From positions 141,485,255 through 141,549,254 of the forward strand of contig CM035167.1 in the NCBI GenBank assembly GCA_020205615.1: DNA of 64,000 nt, given 5' to 3'. Positions 25,794 to 37,164 of the stretch are shown piece after piece. Position 1 is the stretch's first letter. Each line of letters begins with the position of its first letter. A program made the position numbers and the translations under genes. The notes below the pieces were generated by a model. That model ran no database searches. It saw nothing but the letters and a program-made list of their open reading frames with translations, and was not told where the DNA came from. This stretch comes from Panax quinquefolius. Taxonomy: Eukaryota > Streptophyta > Magnoliopsida > Apiales > Araliaceae.

Positions 25794-27671
25794 TATTAGG
25801 TTTGTAATATTATTATATAATGAGCTTGATGATCAAATTGCAAAAAAAAGTGCGGAGCGTGTAAAAAATCGAGTTTAAAAAATTTTACAAACCATATACG
25901 GGATCACCCTTTATGCATAATTATTAATTAAGCGAAAAAGATAAAGAATAAAATCATACCCTTGAAGATCGAGCTTCCTCGGTGCAAGTTCACCTCGAAT
26001 CCTTTTAGCGTTCGACTTGAATCCATAGGGTTTGGTTCCTTCCTTTGATCGGCGTTAGCCACCCAAATGTTTGGCCTCTGGGGTGATCCACGAGGAAGAA
26101 TAAAATTCAAGAAGAAGGGTGGTGGTTGGCTAAACCTAGTTTTTCTATCTACATAGAAAAGGGTGTACTCTCCAACAATTGGAATTATTACGTATGTTGA
26201 AAAATCAACAACCCACCCACCACCCGTAATAAGACTCCTCTTATTTATAGATGTGATGGCAACCCACTTATAACAATTAAGGAATTGGGTTTTATTTAAT
26301 TAATTAAATTCTTTTAATTAATTAAGCTCCTAATCTTATTAGGGATAATTAATTAAACTCCTTTAACTAATTTTCCTTCTAAATCGATTAGGAATAAATG
26401 AAATACTTATATTAAATTAATTCCTAAACTCTTTTAGAAATTAAAATAATAATAATTGTAATAATATTAATAAGACTCCTCTTATTAATTTATATTTAAT
26501 ATTTCTAAAATATTAAATAATAAATATTAAGCTATTTAATTTATTACATCACCATAGATTAAATTAAATATATAACTATATTATATTATTACGATTATGC
26601 CATTAACTTCTTAAATAATTATTCTTCCTTTTATGGTGTGACCCTTTAGGTTCTCCGTATTAAGCCGGTTGTGAATAAATCAATTAGAACAATTCTAATC
26701 TTATTTAAATAAATAAATTAAACAATTAATTTATTTAAATAAATAATATTTATTCTCTGATAGGGATAAGCCTCCTAGCGATCAGCGACTTTCCGGATAA
26801 TATAGATTTCAACATTAATCATTAAAGAACCTTTGAGTAAATAGTTCTGCAAATGCAATTCAATCCTTCCACCATCTGATGTCCCGATTAAATATAAGGC
26901 ATGGAATTCTTTGTCGAGTCTTATTTTATTTAATTATATGTATTTTCGATCCTTAAATGCCTGACTCAAATAATGCAAATTAGAAACTCCTTTCTAATTT
27001 CATTACGCCTAAACCAAGGACTCTTTGGGTTGTCATTTATCGAATCACATAGGACATTTCTCTTCTTTTATTAAGTGGTAGATTCTTTATTGATCATACA
27101 TTATCTCCATATACTGACTTATTATACCCAGCATACCCTTTGATATACCTAAGGGTCTTAAGGAATAAGTCAAAGTATAACTCATCATACACAAGATACT
27201 ATGATGATCTCAAGTCGAGGATTACTTGTCTTTACTATCACTCTGAGAAATTCTATTGACGAGCGAAAAAAACTCCATTAGGTATTCCTTAGCGAGCCAC
27301 GTTCGATGAACTTATTCTCTAATAAGCACCTACATACTTGCTTTAGTGTCTCCACACAAATGATCGTGAGATCAATCATCCTCATCGATGAAGCAAAACA
27401 GCGTATGTACCCGATCTATCCGGATTCACTAATCCCCGATTTAGTAATCGATGATTGGGAACTATTTTAGTTTTAAGCTTTCTAAAATTTAGATCTCATT
27501 AGAATGATCATCATCATTATTCTAAAAGCATTGCTTAAAACTATGGGTTTATCACATATTATAAAAAGCGACATCGTGTAGATAATTAAAAGCCTTTAAT
27601 AAATTAATACTTTTTATTAATAAATGAATAAGATTATTACAAAGTATATGCTTTATCATCAAACATGATGG
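25794..27671 (-). repeat. LTR shared by copia-B (5') and copia-C (3')
   Basis: Inverted copia LTR closely similar to 18327-20202. On its left are the copia-B primer site and leader; on its right, after CATGATGGCTTTGTC (27664 onward), are copia RNase H sequences. The last roughly 20 bp of LTR and first roughly 290 bp of internal sequence are deleted at this junction. TATA box (minus) at 26240-26249. Confidence 0.85.
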
Positions 27672-28485
27672 CTTTGTCTTTATTACTAAACCAAACAACT
27701 CTTTCTTTGTTTGGAACCTTTCGATTCAACTTTGCTGCTTGTTCAAGTAACCCTTTAACTTAAAGTGGATTTTACATCATCTTGGTTTATGCGAAAAACT
27801 TGAGTCATTAAGCCCTCTAGTTTTAATTTAGACCCATCATGAATATGATCACATCCTTAGTCTTGGGTTAAGCACTTTAAGATGTTTTTCAGCTGTCTTC
27901 ATAGTGATCTTCTCCAAATATGGTGATCGACATCGGTCTAGTATATTTCATTGCATACATGATTGTCACTCATGCGATCTCTCTTCTTTTTGAGTCTATG
28001 GGGACTATTAAGAGAGATACACTCCATGGCTCATCGACATGAGACATCTCTTGGAGTTGCCATGCTAAACAACTTTAGCATCAAATGAATATCGTTCCTT
28101 GGGTTAAGTCGAGCATCCTTTTAAATCTATCTATATAGATTTATATCCCCAATTAAGATACTCTTCTTAAAAATCATTCATGGAGGAATGTTTGAAAACT
28201 TTATCTTTATGATTGTAGCATATGATTGTAGCATTAGTATGTCATTCCTTATCAATGTAGTATATCAACATATAATATTAGGAATGTCGAAATGGATGCT
28301 CCCCCTTGTCCCTTTTGTACACTTGATTAAACTCTTACCTCATCGTATGTAACTCTGGATCATCATCTTACATGATCGTACCTCATCATCATCATCCATG
28401 ATGAATCCATACCTCCTAGGTATCTTCTTGTGGTACTATTATTCCTCTTAGATTACGATTCGGTTAATGGTACAAAAGTGATATC
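27672..28485 (-). mobile_element. copia-C, 3' internal part (RNase H and RT)
   Basis: Inverted copia internal sequence matching copia-B 20490-21300: RNase H pieces, then RT with the same YVDI lesion (TATATCAACATA, 28261-28272), then the linker rich in ATCATCATC. It stops at the G2 insertion (28486) and resumes at 37165. One short duplication, GATTGTAGCATAT, is near 28211-28235. Confidence 0.82.
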
Positions 28486-29026
28486 TGTGAGACCCAGTTT
28501 TTATCAATAAAGATTTAAATTTTGTCGAAATAATTTTTTAATATTATGGTGTGAATTTGAGATAATATTATAGTTGTGGGTAGTATTTATAAATTTTGCA
28601 AAGTATCTGAGTGGTTATATTATATTCGATTGGTGGGGAATATTAGGTTTAGCGAGGGAATATTAAATGACAGCGACTCAATCATTGGTGGACCCTAGCG
28701 AAATTATTATCGGATTGAGAAAACGACAAAATATTTTATTGAAATAACGGCGGAAGTTTTCTGGTAGTTCTTTGTTGAACTACTTTCGGTAGTAAAAATG
28801 CGATGTCGTGTGGTTTGCGTAGTAGCGCGGTATTGATTATTGATCTTTATGTGAAAGTCACTTTCGGTTTGATTCCATTATTGTCGATTAATAATATGAA
28901 TTATTATAGCGATAATGACGTTTTGTTTTATTAGTATTATTAACGTAATAAAAGCGAAACATCTTTATATAAAATAGAATACTTTATTAAAGTTATTACA
29001 TAAATAGAATATATTATATTTTATTA

Positions 29027-29090
29027 TGCATAGTGTTGCGTAGTGTTTTGCATAGTGTTTTGCATAGTATTGCATAGTGTTTGCATAGTA
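29027..29090 (+). repeat. TGCATAGTGTTT tandem array in G2 LTR U3
   Basis: About six 8-12 bp units of the TGCATAGTGTTT kind lie 125-190 bp upstream of the TATA box, bracketed by two copies of ATAAATAGAATATATTATAT (near 28993 and 29102). The 3' LTR has the same array at 35282-35347. The position suggests a U3 control element. Confidence 0.7.
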
Positions 29091-29213
29091 AAATGTTTTT
29101 ATATAAATAGAATATATTATATTTTATTTAAAGATTTTCTTTAAATATGGATAGTCAGATTAAAATAAATCAATACGATAGTTCATGGATTAATTCTTAT
29201 GCATTCCATTTTC

Positions 29214-29222
29214 TATAAATAG
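29214..29222 (+). promoter_or_regulatory. G2 5' LTR TATA box
   Basis: TATAAATAG in CATTTTCTATAAATAGAAGC; identical at 35473-35481 in the 3' LTR. Weaker ATAAATAG matches upstream (28993, 29102) are part of a repeat. Confidence 0.65.
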
Positions 29223-29379
29223 AAGCTCGTTCCTTCATTATTTTCTTACGAATTCATTGAAACTACAGAGAGAATTATAGAAAGAAGCTATAGAGAAAAT
29301 TATAGAAAGAAGAAGAGTATACTGCTTCTTTTCTTCTTCTATATTAGGTTCTTTTACGGTAAAGAAATGTTATTCTTTC

Positions 29380-29870
29380 TTCTTGAAGAGAACTTACATT
29401 ATTCCATTCATTATTATTACATTGGAATAACTTTTGTAAAAAATGGCATACCTATACATAACTTTTGTATCTGTGGCATACCTATACTTGGTGAAATCCT
29501 TATGTTATTCCATTCTTTATTATTACATTGGAATAACTTTTGTATCTGTGATTTACCTATACTTGGTGACATTCTTCTATTATTACATTGGAACATCACA
29601 TGCATGTGTTTTTGCAGGACACACTTTATTATTTGGAATTTCATTGCATTTTACAGGACTGGAACATCACATGTATCTATCATGTGTTTTACAGGACACA
29701 GTTTCCTTTATTTATCATCGATACATTGGAATATCTATCTTTATCATATGTGGAATACCTATACATGGATTTTACAGTTCCATCTTTATCTTTATTACAT
29801 TTGGAACATCACATGATTGTGAATTTCACGACACAGGTTCCGTTATTATTATTACATTGGAATAACTTTT
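29380..29870 (+). repeat. Degenerate ACATTGGAA tandem repeat in G2 5' LTR
   Basis: Seven units anchored on ATTACATTGGAATAAC or TGGAACATCACATG (near 29416, 29522, 29584, 29658, 29723, 29797, 29853) with linked CATACCTATACTTGG and TTTTGCAGGACAC blocks. All three plus frames stay open across it (29367-29896), an effect of repeat composition. The 3' LTR counterpart (35670-36110) has a different unit arrangement. Confidence 0.75.
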
Positions 29871-30928
29871 GTACATCTGAATCGCATGCGTGGTGATTTC
29901 TTTTGTTATTCCATTCTTTATTATACCCGGTTGGTTAAAACTTTGACTTACATACTCCATGAAATTAGTAGAATATCCTTGATATTTGCGTTTCATCCGA
30001 TATCTTTTCATGGAAATATTCTTGATCATTCTTGAATTTTACTCTCTGAAAAGCAGTATCATGTTGACAATTTGGGCGTTAATAATTCATGGATTAAATA
30101 ATTCTTGAACTTGTTTTATTGAATTATTATGTCATTGTCATCATCCTCATGTTATATTATGTTATCTTTGGCTTACGTGCGTAGATGAACTTAGTATGAT
30201 TATGACCGAGGATCATTCGGTATAATCATGACTTGATATAAATGATGTGACAAAAGTCCTCGATGGGCACATGTAATGCGGTGATGGATAGTTTTTGGTA
30301 TGATTATGACCGGGGTGATTCGGTATAGTCATGACCATTGATAATTTGATGAAAATCCTTGGCCAGTAGTGCGAGGATGATTAGATGTGGTGGTTTATTT
30401 ATTAAAATTTGAGTCTCGGCGATAAAAATTGATGAAAACCTTTTAAAACCTAAAAGATAGTAGACTTTATTCTCTCTTGACTCTTTTAATGGATTACTTA
30501 TTCATTATGATTAAACTTGTTGTCTATTGTATTTTATCGGTTTAACATTGTTGAAGGCTAATGATAATTTATTACGCATTATCTTAGTCATAATATTTCT
30601 TCTTTGGGCTAGTTGAGCTCACCCTTTCTTTCTTTTATCTCTTGAGAAATGAGAACATAAATTTGGACAGTCGGGGAGCGAAGTAATGGTCGGAGGATAG
30701 CATTAGTAGTCCTCACTATTACGTGAAATAGTGTGATAATAGTTGTAATGAGGACTCCTTTTGAGTTTGTATAATATCTAGTAGACAAAATTTGTATTCA
30801 AACTCACGGTTTATATAATAAATATTATACCTGAGCAGATTATATTAGTAAGTTGTATTTGAATTTATGTACCATGTAAGTGGCGACCCAAGATGGGTGG
30901 CGTATACCTAATTTTGGGGCGTCGCGGT

Positions 30929-30945
30929 TGGTATCGAGCTTAGGG
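30929..30945 (+). other. G2 primer-binding site
   Basis: TGGTATCGAGCTTAGGG lies two bases after the 5' LTR and resembles the Met-tRNA site TGGTATCAGAGC with one base missing. The G1-c site at 53828-53844 (minus) is of the same type. Confidence 0.75.
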
Positions 30946-31189
30946 ATATGATCCACGGCTAAGATGTGAGATAAGAACTAGGAGGGAGGCGGAAATTCCT
31001 TATTAGTATGACCTACCTAAGTTTATTTGGTATTTAATTGGTGGGTTAGAGTATAGGGATAATATTTGATATATTAATTAACCCTTGTGTTGTGGCGGTG
31101 TTTGGAAATGGCGGTGAAAATATTCACAATGGAGTGAATGTGGTGGTTGTGACACCCTTTAATCACTAATCGGGTTAATGCGATTAATC

Positions 31190-31870
31190 GACGAGGAACA
31201 AATTAGAGATATCCACGTAGTGAATGAAGAACTAATTGTTTACTTTTAGAGAGCTAGTTGCGAGTAGCGGTGAAAGTGAGGAAGAAGAGAAGAAGAGAGA
31301 AGAAGAGGAACACGAGGAGAATTGGTTAGAAGAAATTTATGATCAAAACTTAGAATTACAAAATGCGTGTTAAGTGAGCTAGAAGAAACGAGGTTGAAGA
31401 AGCGACAAGCGATTAGTGGAACAAAGGATCTGACAATTCAAAATTGGGTTACAACAATATGTGATGCTTTCGAACAAAATCACGCTTTGGCGAGGTGTAA
31501 GATATTAAAGTTGGAATCGAGAATTTAAAATCAAAGATCAATTTGAAAGAAGAAACAAGCGAGCGAAGGAGAATAGGCGATGCATGGGTAAAAAGGCTGC
31601 TGATACGTTGATAGTGTAGAAAAAGGCGTCCAGATCGATAAAGCGAAAATAGATGAAATGGACTTTGCTTTTTGGGCGACATTGGGAGAACCCAACATCG
31701 AATTGAATTACCACATGCATAGCGGTCAACCCGAATTCGATATGGATCGAGAATAATGATTCAAATCATGGATCGGGAATGTGAAGAAGCACTTAAGGGT
31801 GGAATGTACCCTATAGTAAAAATCGAACTTCGGTAATTTAAGCGAGAAGCGTTTATCGAAAACCGAGCGA
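31190..31870 (+). pseudogene. G2 gag-like region, degraded
   Basis: Homologous by eye to 56930-57640, which is the better-preserved copy. One plus frame reads a charged segment ESEEEEKKREEEEHEENWL followed by EIYDQNLELQN (about 31265-31360), probably a coiled-coil-like part of gag. A possible zinc-knuckle remnant lies near 31670-31720, judged only by alignment with the clear knuckles at 57418-57520. Stops and shifts are frequent, and the usual capsid motif (for example ATFYL..A..WW) is not visible. Minus-strand open frames here are shadows. Confidence 0.5.
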
Positions 31871-31879
31871 AGTTATTAC

Positions 31880-32590
31880 GGGTAAAATTAATTATAAATT
31901 AATGCGAAGTCTATACTTTATTCAATACAAGTTCTACCCACTCTTTTATTCTCTTGCCTAGTTGTGTTCAGCGTTTAAATTTGACTCAGAAAAAAAAAAA
32001 CTTTGATTTATCTATTGAAACTTAGTTGGGAGAAACCTTCGTTACCTCCAATGTTTATTAATCTTGTTGTTTCAAATAAACATTTTCACGTTACACAATC
32101 GATCTTATCTTTTTGAAAATACTTGCCTTTGATGTGATTTTTAGGAATCGATTGGTTAACTAATCATCATTCTTTTAAATAAGGTTGTTAGCTTTTATAT
32201 TTATAACCAACTTTGTTATATGAATTCAAAGTAACCAAACCTAAAAGTTAATCATTTGTTATATCAAGCCATAAGTAAAAGCCCGAACCTTTCGTTGTTG
32301 ACTTCCTTGTGTGGAATGCCGCAAAGCCAGACTTTACGTAGGCGACGTCGTCGTGAATGAAGATGGCAAGTTGATAGGTATCATTGTGAGAGTCTTATCT
32401 AGGTTAAGGGATAGAAGTCACGATTGGTATCGATGTGACGTCTTATCAAGTCTTGGATGAAAGTCACGATTTTGAATGATATTTCTATCATTAATAAATT
32501 TCTTGGCGTATTCTTGAAGATTTCTAGCCTACCTAGGCGTGAAATCGAATTTTGTATTGACCCGATCTGAAACCCATTTCTTAAACCCTC
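31880..32590 (+). pseudogene. G2 protease and protease-RT linker, degraded
   Basis: Reads NYKLMRSLYF (about 31891), then FYPLFYSLA and CSAFKF, aligning with the better copy at 57649-57750 (STHSFISSCFALSV), i.e. the gypsy protease DTGATHSFIS region. A recognisable C-terminal protease motif follows at 32145-32180: GIDWLTNHHS. Near 32515-32580 there is sequence like the linker before RT (P--LPGLPP-REIEFVIDL). Past 32590 no RT is found, so the coding remnant ends where RT should begin. Confidence 0.6.
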
Positions 32591-33840
32591 AAATATTTCT
32601 TGACTAAAATGATGCAGTTTACGTGGATTATGATGAAAGTCATAATAAAAGCATTGGAATAATGAAAATCATGGGTATATGAGTGGTATTAGTAAGTTTT
32701 ATGATGAGTTATGTTGGTTAGTATGTAAAAACATGAAAGTTTCTTAGAAATCACAAAGAGTTGAAAATCAGATTTTGGTGAAAAAGCGTAACATGAAATT
32801 CAATTGACCATATCTCTTATTATATTTTGAATTTTTGAATGTGGTCAAGTCCTAGAGTTAGATCTATGAGTTACCTAACTAATCCAAGTGGAATTACTGG
32901 AAAAGGTGTTGTGAGATTTTGTGTGGACTGATTTTAGCAAAGGAGGCCAAAGCTGTAAATTTGAAAATGCTACTGCCCAGAAACTTTAAGGGACTGTTTC
33001 GGCCACTTAAATTATGAGAAAAATTCTGGCCTTTTGGGACATGAAAGTATATGGTATAAAGTACCTCCTGTCCAAAAATGAGCTCATTACGACTTAAAAT
33101 GAGCAAGTTATGACTATTTCAATATTTAGGTTTTTAAAAGCGAAAAAATGCTATAACTTAGGAGTTCTATAACTCAGATGACCATGAAATTTAAACTAGA
33201 AGCTCACGTTAACATGTGTAAGATCCTGCCAAGATTTGGGAATTTTGGAGTTAAACTTGAGGTAGCTAATTTCTTAAGGAATTAATTAGAAATTGATTTT
33301 TGAAAAATAGTAAATGAATTTTAAAAATTCCGAGAAAATATATTTTCATTATGGGACTATATTATGCTAAATCCCAGAAAAGAAATATTTTTGGGACTAA
33401 TTTGGTATTTTTCATGAAAATAGTTTAATTCTGAACATATGAGTTAAATATGTTATGTGAAATAACAAAGTTGAAAATAGGATTTTATGGCTAGAGAATC
33501 CTATATAGAATATATGCATATTTTTTTGATGAGGGATTTGATAATTGGTGATGATATTTTATGAGTATGGCATTTTTGAATGATTAAATGCATTATATGG
33601 TAAAAGCGTAAACAATTGAGATAAATTGTTTATAAATTTAAGAAGTGATTAAAATATTATTATAATATTAATGTTATTAGATTATGAGATTATTAAGTGA
33701 TTGATAACATGGGGATATTCTTGAATCTGGATAAATTATATTATAAATGTTTAATATTTATCCTTTATCTCATTTGATTGATTCTTTATATCATTATCCT
33801 CATGTTTATATTATGTTGAAAGTCATCTATGGCTTTTGTA
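32590..33840 (+). other. G2 internal non-coding segment
   Basis: Occupies the place of pol but has no RT, RNase H or integrase motif in any frame. Sequence is AT-rich with phrases such as CCTAGAGTTAGATCTATGAG and ACCATGAAATTTAAACT, and looks like ordinary intergenic plant DNA. The minus-strand frame 32894-33106 resembles nothing I recognise. Confidence 0.5.
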
Positions 33841-33849
33841 GTGCGTAGA

Positions 33850-34660
33850 TGGACTTGGTATGATTATGACCACGGATTATTAGGTATAATGAATACATAA
33901 TTATCTTTGGTAGTAGTGCATGGATAATTTAATGATACTAATGAATACACAATTATCTTTGGTAGTAGTGCATGGATAATTTGTGGTTAAATCTTAATGA
34001 ATACACAATTATCTTTGGTAGTAGTGCATGGATAATTTAATGGTGTGATCTTAATGAATACACGATTATCTTTGGTAGTAGTGCATGGATAATTTGTGGT
34101 AATTATCTTAATGAATACCACAATTATCTTTGGTAGTAGTGCTAATGAATGGATAATTTATTAATTTGATACTTAATGAATACCACGATTATCTTTGGTA
34201 GTAGTGCATGGATAATTTGTGATCTTAATGAATACCACGATTATCTTTGGTGAATACACGATTATCTTTGGTAGTAGTGCATGGATAATTTAATCTTAAT
34301 GAATATCCTTGGCTTTTGTAGTGCGGGGATGATTCGATGATATGGATTAATTATTGAAATTGAGTCTCGTGATGAAATATTAATTCATGGATGTGGTAAA
34401 AAGTCGTCTTTGGTAGTAGTGCATTGATAGACTTGGTATGATTATGACCACGGAGTTATTCGGTATAATCATGGCCAAGTAATTGAAAACACGAATATCC
34501 TTGGCGATGGTGCATGGATAATTCATGGTTGTGATCTTATTAAGTGAGTCTCGGTATTATTGGTTTCTGATTTGTATATCTTTGGCTTTTGTAGTGCAAA
34601 GATGAATTGTTAATGAATATCTTTGGTAGGATTGCAAAATGAATTTAATATTTTCAGCGA
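33850..34660 (+). repeat. 57-bp tandem array near the G2 polypurine tract
   Basis: Eight units begin ATCTTTGGTAGTAGTGCATGG at 33903, 33954, 34011, 34068, 34125, 34191, 34242 (partial) and 34264; usual spacing 57 bp. Each has ATTATC...GATAAT arms. Flanking sequence (33855-33885 and 34430-34475) carries TATGATTATGACC...GGTATAATCATG, also found in the U5 of the G2 LTRs (30197-30335). The hairpin at 34578-34603 matches the G1 LTR hairpin. Confidence 0.85.
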
Positions 34661-34729
34661 TAAAAGGTATTGAGGTATCCTCATCTCTTTATCATACCAG
34701 TCGTACCCTAATTTAGAAGAAAATTCCAT

Positions 34730-34742
34730 AAGGAGGGGAGAT
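34730..34742 (+). other. G2 polypurine tract
   Basis: AAGGAGGGGAGA next to the 3' LTR start, preceded by TAGAAGAAAATTCCAT. It resembles the G1 tract CATAAGGAGGGAGG. Confidence 0.8.
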
Positions 34743-37164
34743 TGTGAGACCCCAGTTTTATCGATAAAGATTTAAATTTTGTCGAAATAATTTTTTAATA
34801 TTATGGTGTGAATTTGAGATAATATTATAGTTGTGGGTAGTATTTATAAATTTTGCAAAGTATCTGAGTGGTTATATTATATTAGATTGGTGGGGAATAT
34901 TCGGTTTAGCGAGGGAATATTAAATACAACGACTCAATCATTGGTGGACCCTAGCGAAATTATTGTCGGATTGAAAAGCATAAAATATTTTTTATTAAAA
35001 TAACGGCGGAAGTTTCTGGTAATTCTTGTTGAACTACTTTCGGTAGTAAAAATGCGATGTCGTGTGGTTTGCGTAGTAGCATACGGTATTGATTATTGAT
35101 GCTTATGTGAGAAGTCACTCGGTTTGATTCCATTATTGTCGATTAATAATATGAATTATTATAGCGATAATGGCGTTTTGTTTTATTAAATATTATTAGC
35201 GTAATAAAAGCGAAACATCTTTATATAAAATAGAATACTTTATTAAAGTTATTACATAAATAGAATATATTATATTTTATTATGCGTAGTGTTGCATAGT
35301 GTTTTTGCGTAGTATTTTGCATAGTATTGCATAGTGTTTGCATAGTAAAATGTTTTTATATAAATAGAATATATTATATTTTATTTAAAAGATTTTTCTT
35401 TAAATATGGATAGTCAGTTAAAGTAAATCAATCTGGATAGTTCATGGATTAATTCTTATGCATTCCATTTTCTATAAATAGAAGCTCGTTCCTTCATTAT
35501 TTTCTTACGAATTCATTGAAACTACAGAGAAATTATAGAGAGAAGCTATAGAGAAAATTATAGAAAGAAGAAGAGTATTACTATTTTGCTTCACTTCTTA
35601 CATATTAGGTTCTTTTTACGGTGAGGGGTTATTCTTTCTTCTTCTTGAAGAACTTACATTATTCCATTCATTATTATTACATTGGAATAACTTTGTAAAA
35701 GTGGCATACCTATATATAACTTTTGTATCATGGCATACCTATACTTGGTGAAATCCTTATGTTATTCCATTCTTATTATTACATTGGAATAACTTTGTAT
35801 CTGTGATTTACCTATACTTGGTGACATTCTTCATTTGGAACATCACATTTGTGAACATCACATCACATGCATGTTTTCACTGTTGGAATAACTTTATCTG
35901 TGTTTACAGGACTGGTTTTATTATTACATTTGGAACATCACATGCATGTGTTTACAGACACAGTTAAAATCTTTATCATTACATTGGAATATCCTATACA
36001 TGTGTTTTACAGGATGCAGTTCCATCTTTATTATTACATTGGAACATCACAGCCGGTGTGAATTTCACGACACAGTTAAGTTATTATTATTACATTGGAA
36101 TAACACATGTCTGTCTGAAATCTGCGTGCATGGTGATTTCTTTTGTTATTCCATTCTTTATTATACCCGGTTGGTTAAAACTTTGACTTATACTCCATGA
36201 AATTAGTAGAATATCCTTGATATTTGCGTTTCATCGATATCTTTTCATGGAAATATTCTTACGATCATTCTTGAATTTTACTCTCTGAAACGATATCGTG
36301 TTGACAATTTGGGCGTTAATAATTCATGGATTAAATAATTCTTGAACTTGTTTTATTGAATTATTATGTCATTGTCATCATCCTCATGTTATATTATGTT
36401 ATCTTTGGCTTACGTGCATAGATGAACTTAGTATGATTATGACCGAGGATCATTCGGTATAATCATGACTTGATATAAATGATGTGACAAAAAGTCCTCG
36501 ATTGGCACATAATGCGATGATGGATAGTTTTTGGTATGATTATGACCGGGGTGATTCGGTATAGTCATGACCATTGATAATTTGATGAAAATCCTTGGCC
36601 AGTGAATGCGGGGATGATTAGATGTGGTGGTTTATTTATTAAAATGAGTCTCGGCGATAAAATTGATGAAAACCTTTTAAAACCTAAAAGATAGTAGACT
36701 TTATTCTCTACTTGACTCTTTTAATGGATTACTAATTCATTTGATTAAACTTGTTTGTCTATTGTATTTTATCGGTTTAACATTGTTGAAGGCTAATGAT
36801 AATTTATTACGCATTATCTTAGTCATAATATTTCTTCTTGGGCTAGTTGAGCTCACCTTTCTTTCTCATTTATTCTCTTGAGGAATGAGAACATATTTGG
36901 GACAGTCGGGGAATGAAGTAATGGTCGAGAGGATAGCATTAGTAGTCCTCACTATTACGTGAAATAGTGTGATAATAGTTGTAATGAGGGACTCCTTTTG
37001 AGTTTGTATAATATCTAGTAGACAAAATTTGTATTCAAACTCACGGTTTATGTAAGTATTGTACCCTTGACGGCAGTTATATTAGTAAGTTGTATTTGAA
37101 TTTATGTACCATGTAAGTGGCGACCCAAGATGGGTGGCGTATACCTAATTTTGGGGGTGTCACA
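34743..37164 (+). repeat. G2 3' LTR
   Basis: TGTGAGACCCC to GGGGGTGTCACA, 2422 bp, paired with 28486-30926. Differences are mainly small indels and rearranged units in the ACATTGGAA repeat. TATA box at 35473-35481; TGCATAGTGTTT array at 35282-35347. The open frames at 35867-36200 are repeat artefacts. Confidence 0.88.

Larger units (their letters stand above)
28486..30926 (+). repeat. G2 5' LTR
   Basis: TGTGAGACCC start; end ATTTTGGGGCGTCGCG where the 3' LTR has GGGGGTGTCACA. 2441 bp. It contains the TGCATAGTGTTT array (29027-29090), TATA box (29214-29222), ACATTGGAA repeat (29380-29870), and U5 sequence homologous to inverted G1 LTRs, including GTTGAGCTCACC near 30611. Confidence 0.88.
28486..37164 (+). 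mobile_element. G2, pol-less Ty3/gypsy-type retrotransposon
   Basis: An 8.68-kb element with long LTRs (28486-30926, 34743-37164), Met-tRNA primer site (30929) and polypurine tract (34730-34742). The 3.8-kb internal region has gag-like, protease-like and protease-RT-linker remnants (31190-32590), then non-coding DNA and a 57-bp tandem array. No RT FIDD box, RNase H or integrase is visible. Its LTR ends (TGTGAGACCC, TGTCACA) and U5 resemble G1. It splits copia-C; a clear target duplication is not visible (ATATC left, AGAAC right). Confidence 0.85.

Noticed and set aside
29367..29896. Three overlapping plus-strand open frames of 102-149 codons
   Set aside because: They lie over a degenerate tandem repeat in the G2 LTR. 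All three frames stay open because of composition, and the 3' LTR copy breaks them differently.
31449..31729. Minus-strand frames of 63-77 codons
   Set aside because: They are antisense to the gag-like region of G2.
33888..34300. Regular repeats about 57 bp apart, considered as a CRISPR-like array
   Set aside because: Spacers are not unique, units are degenerate, and the location inside a plant retrotransposon with LTRs explains them.
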